Shown here: in pieces, positions 13,071 through 24,599 of the stretch
How positions within the stretch are numbered: the stretch's first letter is position 1
Layout of the letters: each line of letters begins with the position of its first letter
From: Whitmania pigra
Lineage: Eukaryota; Annelida; Clitellata; Hirudinida; Haemopidae
Assembly: GCA_021613335.1 (NCBI GenBank)
Contig: JAJTWR010000284.1
Span: 307,501 to 371,500 of the forward strand
Reading direction: 5' to 3'
DNA: 64,000 nucleotides
Program-made: the position numbers and the translations under genes
The notes under the pieces: generated by a model
What the model was told of the DNA's origin: nothing
The model's input: only the letters and a program-made list of their open reading frames with translations
The model's database searches: none

Positions 13071-16000
13071 ATGGATGAACGAAAGAGTTCATGGTTATTG
13101 TGAGGAGTTATATTTGTGCAGTTGATGTTTTTTGTTGCATCCATGGAGTTGTTGTTTCCTTCCGAGTTTTCAAGTTGTCGTGTCAAAAGTTCTGCTTTTT
13201 AAACTTTTGCGAATTTGCTATTATTTTATTTTTAATTACTAAATTTATAGTTATTATTGTGTTGTATTGTTGTGTTTTATTTTTTTTAATTCTTGAATAA
13301 TTTGTTTATATTTTATATATTTTTTAATTAATGGTTATTAAGCATTACAATAATCACATAATATATTATTAATGTAGTATTGTTTAAGACTAAACAATGG
13401 AATTAATCTTTGATGATTGCCCAATGACTCTTGTGAAAAAAACATGACCAAGATTTCTTGTCTGGATTCACACAGTGAAGAAAACAAAATTAAAATCATT
13501 AAATTGATTATTAAAAATTGTAAGGAAAAAACATTAATTGGTTAAAATTACTTACGACGGATGACATGGAGACTCAGGAATCTTCTACTTTGAAGCAACT
13601 TGTTTGGCTGAAGTTACTTCAAGTCTTCTTAAAGAACATTCCGGAACTCAGTCATCATCGTAATCCCGTCTTTCCAGACAGATAGAGTAGCAGCGATGAG
13701 CACTCAAATAAGCTGGATGAATGACATTTCCTAAAACCGTCCTGGAATTGACATAATCTGCTTCCAGGAAATGCAGACATGGTTTTTGATTTTTAAATCA
13801 ATACTTGATTGTTTACTTGTTAAAAGTAGCTGCGGAATGTATTTGAAAAAATTGCATTTAGAATAACATTATCTTATTATGTGTTATTATAATAGTAAAA
13901 TATTGGTTTTGAATATTAGAACATTTCAATGTATCGATCTTGTTTTAAACTTCTTTAATTAAAATGTTTTACTTTTTCGGGCTGATTCATAAATAATTTT
14001 GAAAAATTAAGTAAAAATAACGGAAATACTTGCGATTATCCAATTATTCCATTGAGAAACAAATTCTTGCGATAACCTTAACCGTTATTAGAATTATTAT
14101 TATGCAATACATTAATTTATTTGTTCCAACCTGCACGGTTAAAATTCAATGATAATTACATCTTAAATTCAAAAGTCATTTGCATCTTAAAAATCCTTCC
14201 TTTAAAGTTAAAAAATAAATAATTAAATTTAAAACTGCTTAGAATTCACCTCTTGGGTTCGTGAAAAATCCTGAGATTCCCCATGTTCTTCCTGCTGTCA
14301 GTTTTGATGGAAAAGTTGTTTTCCAACAGTTGCACTTGATTTTCACAACCCTTGTGAGGATCTCAATTTTTAACTTTTTTAAACAATTTCAAAATATTTT
14401 TTCGGGTTTTTGTGATATTTTATTGAGCCACTTGAGTTTTACGGAACCTTCCATACGCGTGAAAGTTTACATTGATTTTTATAAATAATAATAATAATAT
14501 AAAACAAATTAATTAATGATAATGTAACAATATAACAATAAAAATAAAAATTTTGATTATATTATATAAATTGTGCTCCAGTACAAAGCGGATGTAATTC
14601 GCAGATTATTGATGGAGGAACTAGAGAATCACTCGAGTCAAGGGCATGAAACTGATTGATTTTAACAATCAATGAAAGACTTTTGATGTTTCATGGTTGA
14701 CAGTTGCCTCCTTTCATCCATCTTGTCGATCACCTACAAACCTTTAAACATGGAAATGCTTTTTAAGTTTGCATTATTTTTAAAACTTAATTTCCACTAA
14801 AACATCTCAACACGAGAGCAAGAGAACGGGATTTCTAGAATGTCAGAAAAAATGAATATAAAAAATAAAAGAATTATTTATGCCGTAAAAATTAGGAAAA
14901 CTAGGAACAACTTGCCTTACAGATGACGAGCTCTTCATGCGTCGTTGAAGATTTATTTCTTCAAGGCATCAAAGACGCTATGCTTAAATAAATTGTTGTT
15001 ATTATTTATTAAAAGGAAAGCATTTGTATGACTTGATTTTTTATTTTTTTTTATTTTGTATTTTAAGATAATTTTAAATTAATTAATTTAATTAAATTTA
15101 AATAATTTTTCGAGATTATTTTATTACCTCATGACCAAATGATAAATGTTTTGCAAAAAAACCACTTGAATAAAAATTTTGAAATGTGAAATATTTCAAA
15201 ATATCTTCAAGACCTCTCGAAAAATTCAATTCATATTTCGACATTTCCTTAGTTTTTGATCGAAATTGTTTAAGTTTAAATGTTTAAATGATATAAAACG
15301 AAACAAATAAAATAATGTAAATTATTTAATAACATTATTCAATGAAATTTAAAATTTTGTCAGACGATCTCTCAACAGTTTATAAGAAACAAATAAATAA
15401 GTCAAATGAGGAACAAAATAAACAATTATTGGTTATGAAAACATAATATTCCTTACACAACATAATAATACTTTTAAAATAGATTAATATTCCTTATGCA
15501 AAAACATAATATTACTATAAAATAATACAAATAAAATCCTTATAAATTCAAATGTCCTAAACCCTAAACACAGACCACGGGAACTTCATCTCACGAAATA
15601 ATGCATTTTAAGCCCTTCTTTTGTGCTCCAGGTAAGTTGAAGAATTTTCATGTCAAAAACCAGATTCAGAGTTTATTATTCGGAAAAATAATTCCAAAGA
15701 ATTGTAAAAAAAATTAATTCCACATAAATGCAACAAATCCATAACAAAACTGGATCAACGCTGCCTAGGAATTCCTAAAGCCTCGGATCCATTTTTCTTT
15801 GCCTGTCATTTTTAGATGCAATTTCTCTTAGATGAAATCATTTGGCCGAAAATGTTTGTCTGAATTTTTTATTTGTATATATATATATTTTTTTCTGGTC
15901 ATATTTTAAAACCATTTGCATAAAATACTAATTTCAATTTGCTCTTGATGTTTTCATATATTTCATTCCAATTCACCTCTCAAATATTCATGAATAAATT

Positions 16001-16085
16001 TTTATAGGACATTCCTTAACAAAATACTGGAATAAACTGAAATAGCATCCTAACTTTAATAACAAGATTTGTCAACATTTTGAAT
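11720..16085. other. AT-rich non-coding region without a supported gene
   Basis: No convincing coding exon. A short (GGAT)n tract sits at 13029-13076. A patch at 13555-13800 is more GC-balanced and not obviously repetitive, but neither strand gives a recognisable peptide. The remainder is A/T-rich with homopolymer runs. Confidence 0.5.
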
Positions 16086-16087
16086 TC

Positions 16088-16469
16088 ACTTTATACTTTT
16101 ATTGACCAATTTTCTATCGAAACTTCCCAAAGATCAAGAATTAAATACTTTTAAATTACAAATGTATAGAAAAATGCTATGGTATTTGTTATCAAGTAAT
16201 ACAGAAATAAGTAAAGTAAAAAGAAAATAAACAATTATTTAATGAGGAATATATGTAATTGAATAAAATAAAATAAAAATAAAAACACAATAAATTTATA
16301 ATGAGGGGAAATTCGTCGGAGGATCGTAGTCATAGTTAATCGTATCATCATCTTCATCAGAAACAGAATCATCATCATCATCATCATCGTCGTCGTCGTC
16401 GTCATCGCCGTCATCGTCATCGTCATCATCATCATCGTCATCGTCATCGTCATCATCATCATCATCATC

Positions 16470-16503
<34 letters not shown>

Positions 16504-17100
16504 TCACCACCATGGTCATTTCTATCGTCGTGGTCATCGTCGTCGGCTAGATGCAATTGCACGGTTGAAGTAATTGGGGAAATGAAAAAGTTTGTTTTTG
16601 TTTAATTTTCATCAAATTAGTAAAAATTATTTGCCTACAAAAATAAAATAATAATATTATGGAACTATCATAATAATATAATTGAACCGTCATAATAATG
16701 TTATTCAACCGTCATAATATTTAATTTTAAATGAAGTCTAATTAATGAAATATCTGTTCTGCTAATTTTTGTTAAATTTTGATATTTAATATTGTAAAAA
16801 ATTACATAGTACTGCAAGCTTTAGAAACAAATAATTTTCTGCTTATAAAATCATTTTTAAGTTATTTTATTTTATTTATTATTTTTAATTTTCCTTCAAA
16901 TACACATGCACTGAACATTCACAGTTTTTGCGCGCACTGAACATCAATCACCACAGTTGGATGGTTATTTATTGCTGAATGAGTTTTGTGTTGGACGTTC
17001 TCGGATCAGGATCTTGAATCCATCAATCATTTGAAAATCATTAGTCTTCGGAGCATATCCCTAATGACCCGTACCCTGCAACTTTCTGACCTTTAGGGGG
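16088..17100 (-). repeat. Family B repeat with (GAT)n acidic tract, copy 1
   Basis: The minus strand carries VQLH-type codons, a (GAT/GAC)n tract coding poly-Asp at about 16365-16540, then a conserved tail reading TINYDYDPPTNFPSL and a stop near 16296. Related copies occur at 26820-27470 and 27995-28805, with the same borders (CAATTGCA on one side, AATTTCCCCTCATTATAAA-like on the other). The 16600-17100 flank also matches 28350-28805. In the other copies the tract between the borders is mostly (TAA)n. Whether the acidic peptide was ever translated is unknown. Confidence 0.65.
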
Positions 17101-18000
17101 GATGGATGGATTGCCACTACTACCGTTCCCATTACCACTATTATTAGGAATTAAAAAAAAACTATTGAAAAGAGTCTGAATTTGAAAACCTACTCATTAT
17201 CTAATTAATTTTATTTTTATTCGCTTCTTTGTTACTTTAGCTGTGGTGTTTTTCATTTTAGCCGATGGACAAACAGCCCAATCGAAATAATGGCCCAACA
17301 ACGACTCAAAGACTAACATTTGCTTCCCAAATTCTTGGTGGCTGACCTAATTGGCCATCTAGAAATAACCTCTTTTAATGCATTCACCATGCGGCATTCA
17401 CCTCTTTTAAATATGACGTTGCTTGGTTACGTTAGCTGAGGTGTTTTTGGTGAATCGTCGAGAAAACGTCTATTCAACAATTATTATATAAACAAGAAAG
17501 AATTAATGTATAACAAATAATTTTAAAAATGTGCTATTATTATTATTATTACTATTATTGCTATAATTATTATTATTATTAAGCTGTTTTTTTATTAGAA
17601 AAATGTAGGAAATTATTAATTTACATAGTTTATAGTATTGCTTAAATAACCGAAAAAGTTTATTTAGTGGAGCATAATATCGGAAATATGGGTGAATAAC
17701 AAATACACTTTAATCGTTTATTTTGCAAATTATAATTTCCACGACCTCAAAAGATAATCAAAAACTGTGTGGCTTTACAAAATATAGTTGGCACCTCTGA
17801 GTCGTTTTAAATGTTTCCTTATTTTTATAAAGTTAGAAAGGGTGTTTTTGAATTCCTGTAACATGTCAAGATTTAATATGTAATTAACATTAACACTAAT
17901 ATAAATAACATTAATGAGTATGAAGTGAAAACTATGTTTTATATCATTAAATTTTATTTAAATTAAATGTATAAATCATATCAGGGATATAATTTATTAT
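17100..18000 (+). repeat. Family A interspersed repeat, long plus-strand copy
   Basis: Contains all the family A blocks in order, from the ACTACCGTTCCCATTACC segment through CCATCTAGAAATAACC, TTTAAATATGACGTTGC, GGTTACGTTAGCTGAGG, TCGAGAAAACGTCT and a short ATT tract to the ATAATTTCCACGACCTCAAA block, ending near an AT-rich simple stretch. It parallels 8363-9290 in the opposite orientation. Confidence 0.7.
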
Positions 18001-18159
18001 TATTAATATTATTACTAATATTATTATTTTTATTGCTATTATTATTATTGTTTTTGTTGTTATTGTTATTATTATCTGTTATCATTAGATTATTAAAGTA
18101 CTAAGTCCTTGTTAAGAATTAAAATCAATATCTTGTTTCGTATAACAATATCGATAATA

Positions 18160-19150
18160 TTATTTATTCATCATCATCGTCGTCGTCATCTAATAACGGC
18201 CTTATAACGACTCTCAAAAACTGATGTTTGCTTGACATATGTTTGTTAGCTGGCTTACCCGATCATCTAAAGTCATCTAAAGCGGATCATGAATCTTCTT
18301 TTAAATATGACGTTTTGCTGTTAGATTAGCTAAGGTTTTTTTGTTTGAAGCTTTGAGTAAATGCTGAAAAGTTATTCACATAAAACATTTATTTTAGAAG
18401 AGTGATTATTTATATTCTATATTTATATACTAATATGTATAACTAAAGTTAACCGATATTTATTCGCTATGAGTATGGCACAAATGACCATCTAAATAAT
18501 CAGTGACATAAGTATTCTAAAACTCCAGATACCGCATGTCCTAATATTAAATCAATATTGTGTTTCTAGCTGTAATGTTTTTAAATAAGATTTTGTATTT
18601 TTGAGATTCATGTACAAATATTTTTTAGAGTTCTATCTGATATAATATTATTATGAGAATGAGAATATGGTCCGAATTCAATTTTCAAAAAACAAGATTT
18701 TTTACTAGTATTAGGTAGATGAACTAATAATAATACTAAATCCTTGCACTAGTTCTTTGTTCCAAAATTATATTCCTTGAGCTGCGACATCTATTTCTAG
18801 TTATGTTATTGAAGACGGGCCAAATTTGAAATCCTGTTCATCACCTAACTAATTTTATTTTTGTATTTCTTCGTAAATGTTTGTCACTTCAGCTGTGATG
18901 TTTACCATTTGAGATGTTTGGGCGACACTCCAGTCGACAATAACGGCCCTCAATGATTAATACCTGCTTTCCACACGTTTAGTGGCCTAATCGACCACCT
19001 AGAAATACGCCAGGCATTATTCCATTGTCACGAATGCCATTCTCCTCTTTCAAATAAGACGTTGTACTGTTACGTTAGCTAAGGTGTTTTTGATAAAACA
19101 TTTTTGCAACAGTTACTATCTAAACAAGGAAGAATTAATCAATAGTTAAT
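18160..19150 (+). repeat. Two partial family A copies plus a duplicated spacer
   Basis: Partial family A blocks lie at 18180-18345 and 18780-19150. Between them, 18480-18760 (TATTAAATCAATATTGTG ... TTTTTACTAGTATTAGG) is also found at about 25205-25460, so segments of this cluster have been duplicated and reordered. Confidence 0.6.
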
Positions 19151-19189
19151 AAATTAAAAATGTTTTATGATTGTTATTGTTATAATTAT

Positions 19190-19345
19190 ATTATTTTTTG
19201 AGTCTTTATAAGAATAACAAGTTGAACAAAAAACTTTATTGGCTGTCAAATATTCAGAAACAGCAACAAGAACGGAAATATCGCTAATGGCTGCCAAGTA
19301 CGTATTCGCATGTAACATCGCAACAGGGCTTCCCGACATCGAATT
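19190..19345 (-). mobile_element. Gypsy LTR fragment fused to integrase fragment
   Basis: 19196-19318 matches part of the LTRs at 25692-25906 and 26594-26819 (for example GGCTGCCAAGTACGTATTCG). It is joined directly to about 25 bp (GACATCGAATTTGGTG) that match the integrase coding part near 26310-26335. An AAT array follows immediately. It is a rearranged relic of the same element. Confidence 0.65.
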
Positions 19346-19349
19346 TGGT

Positions 19350-19569
<220 letters not shown>

Positions 19570-19573
<4 letters not shown>

Positions 19574-20435
19574 TGTTGAATAGACGTTTTCTCGACGATT
19601 CACCAATAACACATCAGCTAACGTAACCATGCAACGTCATATTTGAAAGAGAATGCCGTTCGTATTGTACTACTTTAGATGCTATTTCTAGATGGCCGGT
19701 TAGGTCAGCCACCAGACACGTGGAAAGCAAATTTCAGCCTTTGAGTCGTTCTCAGCCCGTTCTTTTGACTGGGTCCATCTGGTGACTGGGTGTTGGTCCA
19801 TCGGCTAAAATTAAAAATAAAACTAAAATTAATTAGATAATGAGCAGGTCTTCAAATACGAGACTCTTTTCAATCGTTGTTTTTAAATTCCTAATAATAA
19901 TGATAATGGCAATGGTAGTGGTGGTAATCCGTCTATCCATTTATTCATCCATACATCCTTCCATCCGTGATTCTGCAGATGACAAGGCTATATTATAATT
20001 TTGACCCTATGCTTTACCTGGCAGGGTCATGTGATTCAAGAATGGTGTCCATTCAAGGTCACACAACCATTTTTTCTGTTGTTATTGTTTTTTTTTTAAT
20101 TTCATTTCAATGCGAGCCACTTATTATTGTACCATCACCTTCTGAAGTCAACAGCTTATCGAAAACACAAAACAAGATATTGATTTTAATTCTTAACAAG
20201 GGCTTAGGTCGCTTAATACTGCCATGGAATGCTCAACCGACTAACCTCAGGGCCTCTGCAAGTTCAACCAATAGTTCTGCAAAGCCAGCCTCAAGACCAC
20301 CTTTTCCGATAGCAACCGAGGACGGAGCGCACCTGACGCCGACGCTTATAGCGCTCTACAAATGCACTTGTTATTATAATTGTTATTATTACTCTGATGA
20401 AAAAAAACAAATAATAATAATAATATTAATAACAT
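19570..20435 (-). repeat. Family A copy and adjoining segment repeated in inverse at 29.9 kb
   Basis: 19570-19960 is a minus-strand family A copy. 19965-20400 (TTTGACCCTATGCTTTACC ... GGACGGAGCGCACCTGACGC) recurs in the opposite orientation at about 29905-30360. The frame through 20160-20390 (LILNKGLGRL, PWNAQPTNLRAS) is preserved in both copies, but I recognise no protein and would not call it a gene. Confidence 0.6.
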
Positions 20436-20489
20436 TATAATAAAATAATAATAACAATAATAACACATTTTTTAAAATTTGTTTGTTAT

Positions 20490-20945
20490 TCATTAATTCT
20501 TCCATAGTTTAGATGGCAACTTTTTCTTAGATGTTTTCTGGACATTTCAAAAACACCTTAGCTAATGTATCCGCACAAACACAAAGTCATATTTAAAAGA
20601 GGAGTATCGCATTTGGTTTTCATTACAGGATTCATCAGTTATTTCTAGATGGTCGCTTAGGCCAGCTACCAAACACACGGCAAGCAAATACCGGTTTTTA
20701 AGGGTTGTTATTAGGCTATCTTTGGATTGGGGGTGTTGTTCCAGCGTCTCAAATGTAAAACACTACAGCTCAAGTGACAAACAAGCAAACAAAAATAATG
20801 AATAAAATCTGTTATGATGATGATGATGCGCCCGCATGCGCCTCTCACAATGGCAGCGTGGATTAGAACCCCGTTGTTCACCAGGTTCACCGCCCAATCA
20901 TCTTACTATGCAACGAACGATAATAAACAATTTTAAAAATCTATA
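20490..20945 (-). repeat. Family A / SINE composite, inverted; left flank of hAT element
   Basis: 20490-20800 is a minus-strand family A portion. 20838-20945 is a minus-strand copy of the tRNA-like segment found at 22395-22520 and 29365-29495. This composite continues beyond the inserted hAT element at 21941-22010. Together the two parts form the inverted partner of 22330-22720. Confidence 0.65.
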
Positions 20946-21948
20946 AGGTGGTGACCCGTCATAACAGCCCGGCGACAGAATAGCCCCGACAAAACAGCCC
21001 CGTCAAAATAGCCCGGCGTCAAAATAGCTCAAGACAAAACAGCCCCGACAAAACCGCCACGACAAAACAGCCCCGTCGAAACAGCCCGGCGTCAAAATAG
21101 CCCAAGACAAAATAGCCCCGTCAAAATGGCCCCGTCAAAATAGCCCCGACAAAATAGCCCGGCGACAAAATAGCCCAGGACAAAACAACCCGGCGACAAA
21201 ATAGCCCGGCGACAAAATAGCCCGGCGAAAAAATAGCCCCGTCATTATAGCCCCACGATAACTCCATGTCAAAGTATTTTTAAAAAATGTTGTGAAACTG
21301 AATCAAAATTTAATTCGAAATTAGTGGCTTGAATGCTTTGACCGTTTTGAGTATTGTTTGTTGTTATTATTGTTCTCCAGAAGTTTAATTTGCATAGTCT
21401 TGCTTATTCGTATATATTATTGTATTTATATTATTGTATCTGGCTTACAAATTTGTGTTGACATTATCCTCATCACAAGTTGCTTGTGAGAGGTCGTTTT
21501 CATCAAGATCATTCATGCTGATGTCTTGTGAGAAAGACTCTTTTCCAAGAATCAATAACAATGAAATCATTGATGTTTTAGCATCTACCAGTGAAACGAT
21601 AAAAAGCTGTTATAATAGTTAATAGTGAATAGAAATTTTATACTCTAGTATTTCTTATGTTTAAGTTGATCAAACTGTCGCCGGGCTATTTTGTCGCCGG
21701 GTTGTTTTGTCCTGGGCTATTTTGTCGCCGGGCGGTTTTGTCGGGGCTATTTTGACGGGGCCATTTTTACGGGATTTTTCCGTCCTGGGCTATTTTGACG
21801 CCGGGCTGTTTCGACGGGGCCGTTTTGTCGGGGCGGTTTTGTCGGGGCTGTTTTGTCTTGAGCTATTTTGACGCCGGGCTATTTTGACGGGGCTGTTTTG
21901 TCGGGGCTATTCTGTCGCCGGGCTGTTATGACGGGGTGCCCTATAAGG
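20941..21948 (+). mobile_element. hAT-derived element with long minisatellite-built inverted repeats
   Basis: An 8-bp direct repeat CTATAAGG flanks the element (20941-20948 and 21941-21948). The two arms (about 20949-21255 and 21676-21940) are inverted copies of each other. Each is made of about 18-20 tandem 14-16-bp units of the form CGACAAAATAGCCC, GGCGTCAAAATAGCCC or AAGACAAAACAGCCC, with unit order largely conserved between the arms. The interior holds a short frame resembling the hAT transposase C-terminus. Paralogous sequences at 22380-22400 and 29345-29370 contain the same site without the insert, supporting transposition. It is non-autonomous by size (about 1 kb). Confidence 0.85.
21434..21622 (+). 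pseudogene. hAT transposase C-terminal remnant
   Basis: A 62-codon frame reads LAYKFVLTLSSSQVACERSF, then FMLMSCEKD and INNNEIIDVLASTSETIKS. This resembles the C-terminal dimerisation region of hAT transposases, where a CERSFS motif is followed by a helix ending in a LMSxE-type segment. The part normally lying between these (about 20 residues with KNRLRS-type sequence) is missing, so the frame is an internally deleted relic. It lies between the minisatellite arms and uses the plus strand. The rest of the transposase is absent. Confidence 0.75.
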
Positions 21949-22027
21949 TTGATGGGTCTGTTTTTTCTACCTAATATTAAACCTTATCTGTTCTTTGGGG
22001 TGTATTCATTATATTCTTATGAGATAA

Positions 22028-22245
22028 TAAATTAAAAATGTGTTATGATTATTATTGTTATAATTATACTATTTGTTGAGTCTTTATAAGAATAACAAGT
22101 TGAACAGAAAACTTTATTGGCTGTCGAATATTCAAAAACAGAAAGAAGAACGGAAATACGGAAATAATCGTTAATGGCTGCCAAATATGTATTCGCATGT
22201 AACATTGCACAACTCTCAATCACTATCGTTCAACTCCCGTTGCGG
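22028..22245 (-). mobile_element. Gypsy LTR fragment (partial)
   Basis: Matches the LTR at 25692-25906 from the terminal TTGTTGAGTCTTTATAAG through CAACTCCCGTT, then breaks into GCGGGCTAAATTTG of family A, losing the TATA-box end. The sequence just before it (ATTATTGTTATAATTATACT) is also shared with 19170 and 25670, so the LTR was copied along with its neighbourhood rather than by separate transposition. Confidence 0.65.
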
Positions 22246-22720
22246 GCTAAATTTGAAAACCTGCTAATCATCTACATCATTTTTATTTTCATTTGCTTGT
22301 TTGCTCATGTTTCTTCGCAGTTAATATAATGAATGCACCCCAAAGAACAGATGAGGTTTAATATTAGGTAGAAAAACAGACCCATCAGCCTTATAGATTT
22401 TTAAAATTTTGTAAATTGTTTATTATCGTCCTTTGCATAGTAAGATGATTGGGCGGTGAACCTGCTGAACAACGGGGTTCTAATCCACGCTGCCATTGTG
22501 AGAGGCGCATGCGGGCGCATCATAACCCTAACAGATTTTGTTCATTATTTTTGTTTGCTTGTTTGTCACTTGAGCTGTAGTGTTTTTCATTTGAGACGTT
22601 GGATCAACACCCCCAATCCAAAGATAGTCTAATAACGACCCTTAAAAACCGGTATTTGCTTGCCGTGTGTTTGGTAGCTGGTCTAAGCGACCATCTAGAA
22701 ATAACTGATGAATCCTGTAT
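22200..22720 (+). repeat. Duplicated block, near-identical to 29165-29660
   Basis: About 400 bp from AACATTGCACAACTCTCAAT onward reads identically at 29167, and the first differences appear in the AATC(C/A)AAAGATAG(T/C)CTAATAACG(A/G)CCC stretch. The block includes the Gypsy LTR tail, the family A head, the empty hAT site, a tRNA-like SINE segment and family A again. Confidence 0.85.
22395..22520 (+). repeat. tRNA-derived SINE-like segment
   Basis: Contains a box B-like GGTTCTAATCC at 22476-22486 with a mostly paired T-arm (CGGGG/CCACG), preceded by TGCATAGTAAGATGATTGG, which resembles a tRNA D-arm/box A. Related copies are at 20838-20945 (minus), 24890-25020, 27760-27835 (box B GTTCGAATCC) and 29365-29495. 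None folds as a proper tRNA by eye. A Pol III-derived SINE head is the likeliest reading. Confidence 0.5.
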
Positions 22721-22739
22721 TATTATTTATATTATTTTA

Positions 22740-23160
22740 TTAATTTTATTTTTATTCGCTTCTTTGTTACTTTAGCTGTGGTGTTTTTCATTTTAGCCGA
22801 TGGACCAACAGCCCAGTCAAAATATTACCCCAACAACAACTCGAAGACCGATATTCGCTTTCCTCGTACTTGGTGGCTGACCTAATCGGCCATCTAGAAA
22901 TAACACCTTACACTAAATCACTATGCGGAATACTCCACTTTTAAATATGACGTTGCATGGTTAGGTTAGTTGAGGTGTTTTCGGTGAATTATCGAGAAAA
23001 CGTCTTTGCAACATTTATTATCTAAAGAAGGAAGAATTAATGTATAACAAATAAATTGTAAAATGTGCTGTTGTTATTATTATTACTATAATTATTATAA
23101 TTATTATTGTTATTATTATTAAGCTGTTTTTACCATTATGAGTAAAATGCAGGAAATTAT
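22740..23160 (+). repeat. Family A copy
   Basis: Contains GCTGTGGTGTTTTTCATTTT, the CCATCTAGAAATAACACC block, TTAAATATGACGTTGCATGG, GAGAAAACGTCT and a trailing ATT/GTT tract. It closely matches 17230-17590. Confidence 0.7.
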
Positions 23161-23229
23161 TAATTTACATAATTTATAGTATTGCTTTAAATAACTATAG
23201 AAGATTATTTAGTGGAGCATAATATAGGA

Positions 23230-24480
23230 AATATGGGTGAATAACAAATACACGTTAATCGTGTATTTTGCAAATTATAATTTCCTGCATTTTACTTTAA
23301 TCCGCGATGTCATCGTGAGAGACGCAGCCTTAACCATTTGGCCATGTTGGCGCATGCATCTAATTAATTTTATTTTTTTATTTTTAGTTGCTTATTTGAA
23401 ATTTCAACTGTGGTATTTTCCACTTGAGGCGTTGGAGCAACACCCCAGTCGAAAATAACGCCCTATTAACGACCCTTAAAGTCTGATATTTGTTTTCCAC
23501 ATATTTGGTGGCTGGTCTAACCGACCATCTAAAAAATTCCTTATAAGATTAATGCGACTCTTGTAGATCCTGTTTTAAATATGATTTGACGTCAAGCGGT
23601 TACGTATTCTGAGGTGTTTTTGAAACGTCGAAAAACGTCTATGCAACAGTTACTTTCTAAACAAGGAAGAATTAATAAATTAAAAAATATGTTATGTTAT
23701 TGTTTTAATATTTTATTTATTAATTATGTTATATTATATTTATTAGTTTTAATATTTTATATTAATTTATTTTTTATGATTTATAGTTTTATATTAATGT
23801 ATATTATTGTTATTAATATTATTACACTGTTGTTGCTATTGTCGGCTTACCATTATCTGTAAAACGTAGGAAATTATTAATTTACATAATTTATGGTATC
23901 TTTTTAAATGACCGAATAAATTTATTTAAACTTATTTGAATTCCATCTGTCCATTGTTTTTGTTGTGTGTCCTTGTTAAGAATTAAATATCCTATTTCGT
24001 ATTTTCCATAATATTATTTCATCATCGTCATACTCATCGTCATAGTTATCGCCGTCGTCTTCGTCGTCGTCATCATCAACATCATCGTCATTACCACCAC
24101 TACCATTACTAATTTCTATAATAATTATGCTTAACCCTCATCTGGTCTGTGTTAAAAATCTAAATCCCCAGTCCTTGGCTCTCAAACTGCAATCATGTTT
24201 TCAAATTATATTTTCCACGACCTCAAATGATCGTCAAAAACTGAGTAATATTGTAAAATGTAATGGGCATCTCTGCGCCGTATTAAGTGTTTCCTTATTT
24301 TTAAAAATGTTAGCATGGGTGTTTTTGAATTCCATCTGTCACATGCGATTGAGAAACAATTTAGTATATATAACTATGTTTTCAGATTATAGCATTAAAT
24401 CCTTGTTAAATTAAATGTATAAATTGTATCAGGGATATAATATATTATTATTGTTACTATTATTTTGTTTTATTAATATT
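23230..24480 (+). repeat. Family A copies, including the ACGACCTCAAATGATCG block
   Basis: 23380-23690 and 23850-24440 carry successive family A blocks. The latter matches 17720-18000 and, inverted, 8390-8660. Long AT-rich frames across it (for example 23614-23862, 24127-24414) are translations of repeat DNA. Confidence 0.65.
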
Positions 24481-24599
24481 ATTGTTTTTGTTGTCGCTGT
24501 TATTGTTATTATTATTTGTTATCATTAGAGTATCCTTGCTAAGAATTAAAATAAATATCCTATTTCGAATTTTTAATAATACATTGTATTATTCATTCA

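Noticed and set aside
16235..16562. Acidic poly-Asp / poly-Met proteins
   Set aside because: Products of the (GAT)n tract in a repeat family; other copies have lost the tract.
20949..21255. CRISPR-like array of regularly spaced short repeats
   Set aside because: The units are directly tandem without unique spacers, are mirrored at 21676-21940, and the setting is a eukaryotic transposon.
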